The notes beneath the pieces are model-generated. The model saw only the letters and a program-made list of their open reading frames with translations. It was not told where the DNA came from and made no database searches. From contig NZ_SWBR01000005.1 of assembly GCF_005116505.1 (NCBI RefSeq), forward strand, positions 62,001 through 126,000: 64,000 bases of DNA. Reading direction: 5' to 3'. Numbering within the stretch: the first letter of the stretch is position 1; the number at the start of each line of letters is the position of its first letter. Positions 16,693-23,508 of the stretch are shown here, in pieces. A program made the translations under genes and the position numbers. The stretch is from Pedobacter polaris. GTDB taxonomy: Bacteria > Bacteroidota > Bacteroidia > Sphingobacteriales > Sphingobacteriaceae.

Positions 16693-16958
16693 TGGCTCGT
16701 TCGATAAAAAAAGGACCTTATATTGACCATAACGTAGAGAAAAAAGTAGTCTCTATGAATGATTCAGGCAAGAAGTCTGTGATCAAAACTTGGTCTCGTA
16801 GATCAATGATATCACCAGATTTTGTTGGTCATACATTTGCAGTACATAACGGTAATAAATTTATACCGGTATACGTAACAGAAAACATGGTTGGTCACAA
16901 GCTGGGAGAGTTTGCTCCAACCAGAACATTTAGGGGTCACTCTGAAAAAAGAAAATAA
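16692..16958 (+). CDS. rpsS: 30S ribosomal protein S19
   Basis: Ribosomal protein uS19, 88 residues, in the 30S head. It starts MARSIKKGPYIDHNVEKK and ends with MVGHKLGEFAPTRTFRGHS. It overlaps rplB by one base (TAATG), indicating translational coupling. Confidence 0.98.
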   Translation: MARSIKKGPYIDHNVEKKVVSMNDSGKKSVIKTWSRRSMISPDFVGHTFAVHNGNKFIPVYVTENMVGHKLGEFAPTRTFRGHSEKRK

Positions 16959-16965
16959 TTAAGAG

Positions 16966-17328
16966 ATGGAAGCATTAGCGAAATTAAACAATTGTCCAAC
17001 CTCACCACGTAAAATGCGTTTGGTTGTAGATCTTATCAGAGGTGAGCGTGTTGAGAAAGCATTAAGCATTTTGAAATTCACAAATAAAGAAGCAGCAATT
17101 AGAGTTGAAAAACTTTTATTGTCAGCAATCAAAAATTGGGAATCAAAAAATGAAGGTTCTCGCCCTGAAGAAAACCAGTTATACGTGAAAACGATAATGG
17201 TAGGCGGTGGTCGTCAGTTAAAAAGACTTAGACCAGCTCCTCAAGGTCGTGGTTATAGAATACGTAAGCGTTCAAACCATGTTACCTTAGTAGTAGATAG
17301 TAAAAACGTTGAAACTCAAACTAATTAA
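16966..17328 (+). CDS. rplV: 50S ribosomal protein L22
   Basis: Ribosomal protein uL22, 120 residues, whose beta-hairpin lines the exit tunnel. Conserved parts are SPRKMRLVVDLIRGERVEKAL and the tunnel hairpin RLRPAPQGRGYRIRKRSNHVT. It lies 7 bases after rpsS and 5 bases before rpsC. Confidence 0.98.
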   Translation: MEALAKLNNCPTSPRKMRLVVDLIRGERVEKALSILKFTNKEAAIRVEKLLLSAIKNWESKNEGSRPEENQLYVKTIMVGGGRQLKRLRPAPQGRGYRIRKRSNHVTLVVDSKNVETQTN

Positions 17329-17333
17329 CAGAA

Positions 17334-18188
17334 ATGGGACAAAAAGCACATCCAATAGGTAACAGATTAGGAATCATCAGAGGATGGGATTCTAATTGGT
17401 TCGGAGGCAACAACTATGCTGATAAATTAGTTGAAGACGAAAAAATAAGAAAATACCTTTCAGCTCGTATTGCAAAAGGTGGTGTAGCTAAAGTAGTAAT
17501 CGAACGTACGTTAAAACGTATCACTGTTACTATTCACACAGCTCGTCCAGGTATTGTAATCGGTAAAGCAGGTCAAGAGGTTGATAAAATTAAAGAAGAG
17601 TTAAAGAAATTAACTAAAAAGGAAATTCAAATTAACATCTTTGAAATTAAACGCCCTGAACTTGATGCACAATTAGTTGCAGAAGGTGTTGCAAAACAAC
17701 TTGAGGCTAGAATCTCATTCCGTAGAGCAATGAAATCTACTATCGCATCAACAATGCGTATGGGTGCAGAAGGTATCAAAATAATGACTTCAGGTCGTTT
17801 AGGTGGTGCTGAGATGGCTCGTAGCGAACAGTATAAAGAAGGAAGAATTCCTTTGCATACTTTCCGTGCAGACATTGATTACGCATTAGCAGAAGCTTTA
17901 ACTACTTATGGTAAAATAGGTGTTAAAGTATGGATCTGTAAAGGTGAAGTTTACGGTAAACGTGATCTTTCTCCAAACATCGGTGCTGCTAGTAATGCTC
18001 CAGGTAAAGCTGGCGAGAGACCTCAAGGTGCTTTCGGTGGTAGAGATGGCGGTAGAGATAACAGAGGCGGCGGAGACAGAAGGAATGACAAACGCCCAGG
18101 TGGTGGTGGTGGTCGTCCGGGTCAAGGCGGTGCTGGTGCAGGAAGAGATAATAAAGGTGGTGGTGCCAACAGAGGTCCACGCAAATAG
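17334..18188 (+). CDS. rpsC: 30S ribosomal protein S3 with a glycine/arginine-rich tail
   Basis: Ribosomal protein uS3, 284 residues, at the mRNA entry tunnel. The KH domain contains GIVIGKAGQEVDKIKEEL, and the C-terminal core ends near VWICKGEVYGKRDL. After about residue 217 comes a low-complexity tail rich in Gly, Arg, Asp and Asn, ending RGPRK, making the protein about 50 residues longer than the E. coli form. The tail is RGG-like and may bind RNA; that is inference. Confidence 0.98.
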   Translation: MGQKAHPIGNRLGIIRGWDSNWFGGNNYADKLVEDEKIRKYLSARIAKGGVAKVVIERTLKRITVTIHTARPGIVIGKAGQEVDKIKEELKKLTKKEIQINIFEIKRPELDAQLVAEGVAKQLEARISFRRAMKSTIASTMRMGAEGIKIMTSGRLGGAEMARSEQYKEGRIPLHTFRADIDYALAEALTTYGKIGVKVWICKGEVYGKRDLSPNIGAASNAPGKAGERPQGAFGGRDGGRDNRGGGDRRNDKRPGGGGGRPGQGGAGAGRDNKGGGANRGPRK

Positions 18189-18223
18189 TTAACAAGATCG
18201 TTTAACGATAATATTAAAATAAA

Positions 18224-18646
18224 ATGTTACAGCCAAAAAGAACGAAGTTCAGAAAGATGCAAAAAGGCAGAATGAAAGGTTTAGCAACTCGTGGTGCTGA
18301 ATTGTCATTCGGTTCTTTCGGGATTAAATCTTTAGAGGCAACTTGGATTACAAGTCGCCAGATAGAAGCAGCCCGTATTGCGGTAACTCGTTTCATGAAA
18401 CGTGAAGGTCAAGTTTGGATTAGAATATTCCCGGATAAACCGGTAACTAAAAAACCAGCTGAGGTACGTATGGGTAAAGGTAAAGGTGCTCCAGAATATT
18501 GGGTAGCTGTTGTTAGACCCGGACGTATAATTTTTGAGGCAGAAGGTGTTCCTATGGAAGTTGCCAAAGAAGCATTAAGACTAGCAGCTCAAAAATTACC
18601 AATTCAAACAAAGTTTGTAGTACGTAGAGATTACGTAGAAGCATAA
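18224..18646 (+). CDS. rplP: 50S ribosomal protein L16
   Basis: Ribosomal protein uL16, 140 residues, near the A-site tRNA. Seen are the N-terminal MLQPKRTKFRKMQKGRMKG and RIFPDKPVTKKPAEVRMGKGKG. The 35-base gap after rpsC holds a small hairpin (ATCGTTTAACGAT). Confidence 0.98.
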   Translation: MLQPKRTKFRKMQKGRMKGLATRGAELSFGSFGIKSLEATWITSRQIEAARIAVTRFMKREGQVWIRIFPDKPVTKKPAEVRMGKGKGAPEYWVAVVRPGRIIFEAEGVPMEVAKEALRLAAQKLPIQTKFVVRRDYVEA

Positions 18647-18655
18647 AAAAGTTGT

Positions 18656-18699
18656 GGGATCAATGTTATAAATAACTTGTTGTTATAACCGCTAGACCC
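18656..18699 (+). promoter_or_regulatory. Hairpin in the rplP-rpmC gap
   Basis: GTTATAA (18665-18671) pairs with TTATAAC (18683-18689), and outside it GGGATC (18656-18661) with GACCC (18695-18699) with one bulged A. It is a two-part stem in a 72-base gap that is otherwise unusually wide for this operon. Confidence 0.4.
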
Positions 18700-18718
18700 A
18701 GACATAAAAATTAATAAA

Positions 18719-18928
18719 ATGAAGAACTCAGAAATCATAGGGCTTTCAAAAGAAGAACTAGTAGCTAAGATTGCAGAAGAAAAAGAAAACTTGGTAAAGT
18801 TAAAATTTGCACACACAATTTCGGCTATAGAAAATCCTACCCGTATTACTAAGGTAAGAAAAGACATCGCCCGATTAACTACTGAATTGACTAAGCTTAA
18901 AGCTCAGTCTGCAACTGAAACTAAATAA
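18719..18928 (+). CDS. rpmC: 50S ribosomal protein L29
   Basis: Ribosomal protein uL29, 69 residues, a helical hairpin at the tunnel exit beside L23. The start MKNSEIIGLSKEELVAKIAEEKENLVK (in part) and the RITKVRKDIARLTTEL helix are typical. It is preceded by a hairpin gap and followed by rpsQ after 13 bases. Confidence 0.96.
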   Translation: MKNSEIIGLSKEELVAKIAEEKENLVKLKFAHTISAIENPTRITKVRKDIARLTTELTKLKAQSATETK

Positions 18929-18941
18929 CTTTAGAGTCGAA

Positions 18942-19196
18942 ATGGAAAGACAATTAAGAAAAACAAGAACCGGGTTGGTGGTAAGCAACAAAATGGATAA
19001 ATCTGTTGTTGTGGCAGTTGAACGTAAAGTGAAACACCCGATCTATGGTAAGTTTGTTAAAAAAACTACCAAATTTATGGCTCATGACGAAAAGAACGAA
19101 TGTGGTATCGGTGATACTGTATTAATTCAAGAAACGCGTCCGCTGAGTAAAAACAAGAACTGGAGATTAGTACAAATTTTAGAAAGAGCTAAATAA
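18942..19196 (+). CDS. rpsQ: 30S ribosomal protein S17
   Basis: Ribosomal protein uS17, 84 residues, a primary 16S rRNA binder with an OB fold. Conserved motifs are RKTRTGLVVSNKMDKSVVVAVE and GDTVLIQETRPLSKNKNWRL. The stop is followed at once by the rplN ATG at 19198. Confidence 0.98.
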   Translation: MERQLRKTRTGLVVSNKMDKSVVVAVERKVKHPIYGKFVKKTTKFMAHDEKNECGIGDTVLIQETRPLSKNKNWRLVQILERAK

Positions 19197-19197
19197 G

Positions 19198-19566
19198 ATG
19201 GTACAACAGGAATCACGATTAAACGTAGCCGACAATAGCGGCGCAAAACAAGTACTGGTTATCCGTGTACTTGGTGGAACTGGCAAAAGATATGCTTCAA
19301 TAGGCGACAAAATTGTTGTTACTGTAAAAAGCGCTTTGCCATCTGGTAACATTAAAAAAGGAACAGTTTCTAAAGCAGTTGTAGTAAGAACTAAAAAAGA
19401 AATCAGACGTAAGGATGGTTCTTATATTCGTTTTGATGATAATGCAGCAGTATTGTTAAATGCACAAGACGAGCCACGTGGTACACGTATTTTTGGCCCG
19501 GTTGCGAGAGAACTGCGTGAAAAACAATTCATGAAAATTGTATCATTAGCACCGGAGGTATTATAA
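19198..19566 (+). CDS. rplN: 50S ribosomal protein L14
   Basis: Ribosomal protein uL14, 122 residues, at the subunit interface. Start MVQQESRLNVADNSGAKQV and end GTRIFGPVARELREKQFMKIVSLAPEVL (in part) are diagnostic. Its last codons overlap a Shine-Dalgarno-like GGAGGT (19554-19559) that precedes rplX. Confidence 0.98.
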   Translation: MVQQESRLNVADNSGAKQVLVIRVLGGTGKRYASIGDKIVVTVKSALPSGNIKKGTVSKAVVVRTKKEIRRKDGSYIRFDDNAAVLLNAQDEPRGTRIFGPVARELREKQFMKIVSLAPEVL

Positions 19567-19567
19567 T

Positions 19568-19906
19568 ATGAAAAATAAAGTAACACAAACCAAAGCAAAA
19601 ATCCGTAAAGGAGATTTAGTAAAGGTTATAGCTGGCGATTCAAAAGGCCAACAAGGTAAAGTTCAAGAAGTATTGGTTGCTAAAAATAGAGTTGTAGTAG
19701 AAGGTATTAACCTTGTATCAAAACATACTAAACCAAATGCTGCAACACCAAATGGTGGTATAATTAAAAAAGAAGCTGCTCTTCATATTTCTAACGTACA
19801 ATTAGTTGATCCAAAAACTGGTAAAACTACTCGTGTTGGTCGTAAATTAAACGCTGACGGAAAATTAGTTAGAGTTGCTAAAATTTCAGGGGAGGAAATC
19901 AAATAA
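19568..19906 (+). CDS. rplX: 50S ribosomal protein L24
   Basis: Ribosomal protein uL24, 112 residues, an assembly initiator. The KOW motif reads KGDLVKVIAGDSKGQQGKV, then ISNVQLVDPKTGKTTRVG. GGAGGT lies 8 bases before the ATG. Its stop TAA shares a base with the rplE ATG at 19906. Confidence 0.97.
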   Translation: MKNKVTQTKAKIRKGDLVKVIAGDSKGQQGKVQEVLVAKNRVVVEGINLVSKHTKPNAATPNGGIIKKEAALHISNVQLVDPKTGKTTRVGRKLNADGKLVRVAKISGEEIK

Positions 19907-20472
19907 TGGCATACGTACCAAGATTAAAAAGTAAATATAAAGAGGAAATTGTAACTGCACTTAAAGATAAGTTCAATTACAAAAGCATTATGCAAGTTCC
20001 TAAATTAGAGAAAATTGCCATTAACCAAGGTGTTGGCCGTTATTCTGTAACTGACAAAAAAGTTATGGATAGTTCTATCTTAGAAATGAGCACTATCGCA
20101 GGTCAACAAGCAGTAGGAGCAAAATCTAAAAAAGATATCTCAAACTTTAAATTACGTAAAGGTATGCCAGTTGGTGTAAGAGTAACTTTACGTGACAATA
20201 ACATGTATGAGTTTTTAGATCGATTAATTTCCGTAGCTTTGCCACGAATTAGAGATTTCAAAGGAATCAATGATAAAGGATTTGATGGAAAAGGTAATTA
20301 TACTTTAGGTATCACTGAACAAATCATTTTCCCAGAGATTAACATCGATAAAATCAGCAAGATTTTAGGTATGGATATTACTTTTGTAACGTCTGCTACT
20401 ACTGATGTTGAAGCATTAGAATTGTTAAAACAATTTGGATTACCGTTTAAAAATCAAAAAACTGAGCAATAA
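19906..20472 (+). CDS. rplE: 50S ribosomal protein L5
   Basis: Ribosomal protein uL5, 188 residues, which binds 5S rRNA and the P-site tRNA. Conserved motifs are VPKLEKIAINQGVG, the region KLRKGMPVGVRVTLR and GNYTLGITEQIIFPEI. In E. coli the S8 repressor site overlaps the start of this gene; here an S8-like site is instead found upstream of rpsH. Confidence 0.98.
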   Translation: MAYVPRLKSKYKEEIVTALKDKFNYKSIMQVPKLEKIAINQGVGRYSVTDKKVMDSSILEMSTIAGQQAVGAKSKKDISNFKLRKGMPVGVRVTLRDNNMYEFLDRLISVALPRIRDFKGINDKGFDGKGNYTLGITEQIIFPEINIDKISKILGMDITFVTSATTDVEALELLKQFGLPFKNQKTEQ

Positions 20473-20741
20473 TGGCAAAAGAAGGTGTAAAAGCTCGCGA
20501 AATTAAGCGCCAAAAATTGGTTGCTAAATATGCAGACAAACGTGCAGAATTAAAAGCTGCAGGTGATTACGAAGGATTAGATAAGTTACCAAAAAACTCA
20601 TCAGCAGTACGTTTACACAACCGTTGTAAATTAACTGGTCGTCCTCGTGGATACATGCGTACTTTTGGTATATCAAGGGTTACTTTTCGTGAAATGGCTT
20701 TAGATGGAAAAATACCAGGCGTAAGAAAAGCAAGCTGGTAA
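20472..20741 (+). CDS. rpsN: 30S ribosomal protein S14, zinc-free type
   Basis: Ribosomal protein uS14, 89 residues, in the 30S head. The C-terminal signature CKLTGRPRGYMRTFGISRVTFRE is present, but the CxxC...CxxC zinc-ligand set of the short form is missing; length also fits the long zinc-independent form. It overlaps rplE by one base and is followed by a 159-base gap with a promoter. Confidence 0.98.
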   Translation: MAKEGVKAREIKRQKLVAKYADKRAELKAAGDYEGLDKLPKNSSAVRLHNRCKLTGRPRGYMRTFGISRVTFREMALDGKIPGVRKASW

Positions 20742-20757
20742 TTAAGAGGTTATAAAT

Positions 20758-20788
20758 TTTGAGTTATAAGTTGTAAGTTGTATTTTTG
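20758..20788 (+). promoter_or_regulatory. Internal promoter before rpsH
   Basis: TTTG at 20758-20761 and TATTTTTG at 20781-20788 with exactly 19 bases between them. It is followed by CAGCCC, like the other r-protein promoters here. It would start a second transcript of the spc operon beginning with the S8 leader. Confidence 0.85.
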
Positions 20789-20842
20789 CAGCCCTTACAG
20801 CTTATAGCTCTTTAGTATATAGCAAGAATTAGAATTTTAACC

Positions 20843-20886
20843 GATAGCAGGTCCTAGAGCCAGAGGGCAAACAGGATACCACTATC
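20843..20886 (+). promoter_or_regulatory. Leader with an S8 (16S helix 21) binding-site mimic
   Basis: The outer stem GATAG (20843-20847) / CTATC (20882-20886) encloses AGGTCCT (20849-20855) paired with AGGATACC (20873-20880). The core GUC opposite GAUAC, with A at 20849, equals the S8-binding core of E. coli 16S helix 21: A595, G597, U598 and C599, facing G639, A640, U641, A642 and C643. The 596-644 pair is A-U in 16S and G-C here, a covariation. The element ends 14 bases before the rpsH ATG, so bound S8 could block initiation. Confidence 0.7.
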
Positions 20887-20900
20887 ACAACTCAATAATA

Positions 20901-21299
20901 ATGAATACAGATCCAATCGCAGATTATCTGACAAGAGTGAGAAATGCCATCAAGGCTAATCACAGAATTGTAGAAATTCCTGCATCAAACCTTAAAAAGG
21001 AAATTACAAAAGTACTTTTTGATAAAGGTTACATCGCAAACTACAAGTTTGAAGACACTAACGCTCAAGGCGTTATCAAAATTGCTTTGAAATACAATGC
21101 AATTACTAAAATCTCGGCTATCCGTACGTTAACACGTATCAGCAAACCAGGTTTAAGACAATACGCTGGTGTAGATAATATGCCAAGAGTATTAAATGGT
21201 TTAGGTATCGCAATCTTATCTACTTCTAAAGGTGTAATGACTGATAAAGAAGCAGCCAAATTAAACATTGGCGGTGAGGTATTGTGTCACGTTTATTAA
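20901..21299 (+). CDS. rpsH: 30S ribosomal protein S8
   Basis: Ribosomal protein uS8, 132 residues, a primary binder of 16S helix 21 and the known autogenous repressor of the spc operon in E. coli. Motifs are DPIADYLTRVRNAIKANH at the start and VLNGLGIAILSTSKGVMTDKEA. It has its own promoter and a leader that mimics the S8 rRNA site, arguing for feedback control by its own product. Confidence 0.98.
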   Translation: MNTDPIADYLTRVRNAIKANHRIVEIPASNLKKEITKVLFDKGYIANYKFEDTNAQGVIKIALKYNAITKISAIRTLTRISKPGLRQYAGVDNMPRVLNGLGIAILSTSKGVMTDKEAAKLNIGGEVLCHVY

Positions 21300-21301
21300 T
21301 T

Positions 21302-21309
21302 AAAGGAGG
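21302..21309 (+). promoter_or_regulatory. Consensus Shine-Dalgarno of rplF
   Basis: AAAGGAGG lies 8 bases before the ATG at 21318. It is one of the few full Shine-Dalgarno sequences in the window. Confidence 0.8.
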
Positions 21310-21317
21310 ATAGCACA

Positions 21318-21875
21318 ATGTCAAGAATAGGAAAGAATCCAATTAATGTACCTGCTGGTGTAACTATAACTGTATCTAACGATAACGTTGTTACTGTTAA
21401 AGGTCCAAAAGGAGAATTAACTCAAGCGGTAGACGCAGATATTATTATCAGTCAAGAAGATGGCGTACTTACAGTAAGCCGTCCAACTGAGCAAAAAAGA
21501 CATAAAGCCTTACACGGTTTATATCGTTCTTTAATCAACAATATGGTTGTTGGTGTTACAGATGGTTTTAAAATAGAACAAGAATTAGTAGGTGTGGGTT
21601 ACCGTGCTACTAACCAAGGTAATACTTTGGATCTAGTTTTAGGTTATTCTCACCACTATGTATTCCAGTTACCAACAGAGATTAAAGTAACTACTACATC
21701 AGAAAAAGGTCAAACTCCTAAAATTATTTTAGAGAGTATCGATAAACAATTGATAGGTCAAGTAGCAGCGAAAATTCGTTCATTACGTACCCCAGAGCCT
21801 TATAAAGGTAAAGGTATCAAGTTTGTTGGTGAAGTGTTAAGAAGAAAAGCAGGTAAATCAGCTTCTAAAAAATAA
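21318..21875 (+). CDS. rplF: 50S ribosomal protein L6
   Basis: Ribosomal protein uL6, 185 residues, near the sarcin-ricin loop. It starts MSRIGKNPINVPAGVTI and ends with the signature PEPYKGKGIKFVGEVLRRKAGK. It follows rpsH by 18 bases and has a full Shine-Dalgarno. Confidence 0.98.
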   Translation: MSRIGKNPINVPAGVTITVSNDNVVTVKGPKGELTQAVDADIIISQEDGVLTVSRPTEQKRHKALHGLYRSLINNMVVGVTDGFKIEQELVGVGYRATNQGNTLDLVLGYSHHYVFQLPTEIKVTTTSEKGQTPKIILESIDKQLIGQVAAKIRSLRTPEPYKGKGIKFVGEVLRRKAGKSASKK

Positions 21876-21880
21876 TCAAA

Positions 21881-22234
21881 ATGGCAGGAAAAAAATTATC
21901 TCGTAGAGATCGTATAAAAAAAGGTATCAGAAAAAGACTTACTGGATCTGAAAACCGTCCACGTTTATCAGTTTATAGAAGCAATAAAGGGATTTATGCT
22001 CAAATCATCAATGATGTAACTGGTAGTACAATAGTTTCAGCATCATCTTTATCTAAAGATTTTACTGGTAAAGGAAACAAATCTGATCAGTCAATAGCAG
22101 TAGGCAAATTAATTGCTGAAAAAGCAATTGCAGCTGGTGTTAAAGAAGTTGTTTTCGACAGAAATGGTTACTTATACCATGGTCGTGTTAAATCGTTGGC
22201 AGATGGTGCTCGCGAGGCTGGTTTAGTATTTTAA
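21881..22234 (+). CDS. rplR: 50S ribosomal protein L18
   Basis: Ribosomal protein uL18, 117 residues, a 5S rRNA binder. Conserved motifs are RPRLSVYRSNKGIYAQIIND and VVFDRNGYLYHGRVKSLADGAREAGL. It lies 5 bases after rplF and 18 before rpsE. Confidence 0.98.
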   Translation: MAGKKLSRRDRIKKGIRKRLTGSENRPRLSVYRSNKGIYAQIINDVTGSTIVSASSLSKDFTGKGNKSDQSIAVGKLIAEKAIAAGVKEVVFDRNGYLYHGRVKSLADGAREAGLVF

Positions 22235-22252
22235 TCTAAGAAATAGGATAAG

Positions 22253-22771
22253 ATGTCAACTATCAATATAAAAAGAGTTAAGACTAGCGAGATCGAATTA
22301 AAAGATCGTTTAGTTAGCATACAACGTGTTGCCAAAGTAACCAAAGGTGGTCGTACTTTCAGCTTCTCAGCCATTGTGGTTGTAGGAGATGAGCAAGGTG
22401 TTGTTGGTTATGGTTTAGGTAAAGCTAAGGAGGTTACAGAAGCTATTGCTAAAGGAATTGATGATGCAAAAAAGAACTTAGTTAAAGTTCCAATTTTGCA
22501 CGGTACAGTTCCACATGAGCAAATAGGTAAATTCTCTGGTGGTTTTGTTTTAATCAAACCAGCTGCAGTAGGTACTGGTGTAATTGCAGGTGGTGCAATG
22601 CGTGCTGTATTAGAGAGTGCTGGTATTCATAACGTACTAGCAAAGTCAAAAGGTTCATCAAACCCACACAACGTGGTAAAAGCAACAGTAGATGCTTTAA
22701 CTAAAATGCGTGATGCTTATACAGTAGCACAGCACCGTGGTGTAGATTTAAATAAAGTTTTTAACGGATAA
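22253..22771 (+). CDS. rpsE: 30S ribosomal protein S5
   Basis: Ribosomal protein uS5, 172 residues, at the mRNA entry site with role in fidelity. The double-stranded RNA-binding motif region reads LKDRLVSIQRVAKVTKGGRTFSFSAIVVVGD (in part), and the second domain holds GTGVIAGGAMRAVLESAGI. It is followed 4 bases later by rpmD. Confidence 0.98.
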   Translation: MSTINIKRVKTSEIELKDRLVSIQRVAKVTKGGRTFSFSAIVVVGDEQGVVGYGLGKAKEVTEAIAKGIDDAKKNLVKVPILHGTVPHEQIGKFSGGFVLIKPAAVGTGVIAGGAMRAVLESAGIHNVLAKSKGSSNPHNVVKATVDALTKMRDAYTVAQHRGVDLNKVFNG

Positions 22772-22775
22772 TATC

Positions 22776-22955
22776 ATGGCTAAAATTAAAATTACCCAAA
22801 TTAAAAGCATTATCGATAGAAGCGAACGCCAAAAAAGAACTATGCAAGCTTTAGGTTTAAAAAAAATGAACCAAAGTGTAGAAGTTGAGGCTAACGCTGC
22901 CATTATTGGGATGGTAAGAAAAGTTAATCACTTAGTAGCTATAGAGACTATTTAA
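22776..22955 (+). CDS. rpmD: 50S ribosomal protein L30
   Basis: Ribosomal protein uL30, 59 residues, starting MAKIKITQIKSIIDRSERQK with RTMQALGLKKMNQSVEVE and MVRKVNHLVAIETI at the end, matching the family in length and motifs. It sits in its usual place between rpsE and rplO. A strong hairpin follows the stop. Confidence 0.96.
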   Translation: MAKIKITQIKSIIDRSERQKRTMQALGLKKMNQSVEVEANAAIIGMVRKVNHLVAIETI

Positions 22956-22960
22956 TTATT

Positions 22961-22998
22961 AAAATCTGTTTAAGTGAGTTTTTGCTTAAACAGATTTT
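22961..22998 (+). terminator. Terminator-like hairpin between rpmD and rplO
   Basis: AAAATCTGTTTAAG (22961-22974) pairs perfectly with CTTAAACAGATTTT (22985-22998), 14 bp with a 10-base loop, followed by an AT-rich stretch. It may attenuate read-through or protect upstream mRNA ends inside the spc operon. Confidence 0.6.
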
Positions 22999-23010
22999 TA
23001 TTTATTTATC

Positions 23011-23042
23011 GTTGTCCCTGATTAGTGAAAGCGAAGGGCAAC
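23011..23042 (+). promoter_or_regulatory. Hairpin leader of rplO
   Basis: GTTGTCCCT (23011-23019) pairs with AGGGCAAC (23035-23042) with one bulged T, ending 16 bases before the rplO ATG. Its placement like the other r-protein leaders suggests translational control; the ligand is unknown. Confidence 0.4.
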
Positions 23043-23058
23043 ACAACAAGTTTAAAAA

Positions 23059-23505
23059 ATGAACTTAAGTAATTTAAAACCTGCAGCAGGTTCTGTAAAA
23101 AAAGTTAAAAGAATTGGTCGTGGTCAAGGTTCTGGTCGTGGTGGTACATCTACTCGTGGTCATAAAGGAGCTGGTTCACGTTCTGGTCACAAAACAAAAA
23201 TCGGTTTTGAAGGTGGTCAAATGCCATTACAACGTCGTGTGCCTAAAGTTGGTTTCAAACCAATTAACCGTACAGAATATGTAGGCGTTAACTTAGACAT
23301 ACTACAAGGATTGGCAGAAAAATTCAATTTAACAACCATTGATTTTGCTGCTATACAAGAGCATGGTTTAGCTTCTAAAAACGACTTAGTGAAAATCTTA
23401 GGTCGTGGTGAAGTTAAAGCTAAATTGGAAGTTACAGCTCATGCTTTTTCTGCAACTGCACAAAAAGCAATCGAAGCTGCTGGAGGCTCAATCGTAAAAT
23501 TGTAA
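23059..23505 (+). CDS. rplO: 50S ribosomal protein L15
   Basis: Ribosomal protein uL15, 148 residues. The Gly/Arg-rich N terminus reads NLSNLKPAAGSVKKVKRIGRG and GGQMPLQRRVPKVGF, and the C-terminal helix ATAQKAIEAAGGSIVKL is typical. It precedes secY by 3 bases, the conserved spc-operon order. Confidence 0.98.
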   Translation: MNLSNLKPAAGSVKKVKRIGRGQGSGRGGTSTRGHKGAGSRSGHKTKIGFEGGQMPLQRRVPKVGFKPINRTEYVGVNLDILQGLAEKFNLTTIDFAAIQEHGLASKNDLVKILGRGEVKAKLEVTAHAFSATAQKAIEAAGGSIVKL

Positions 23506-23508
23506 TTA

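Noticed and set aside
17898..18195. Several antisense and shifted frames over the end of rpsC
   Set aside because: They arise from the Gly/Arg-rich low-complexity tail of S3, which stays open in other frames. Runs of single residues (T, H) show they are not real proteins.
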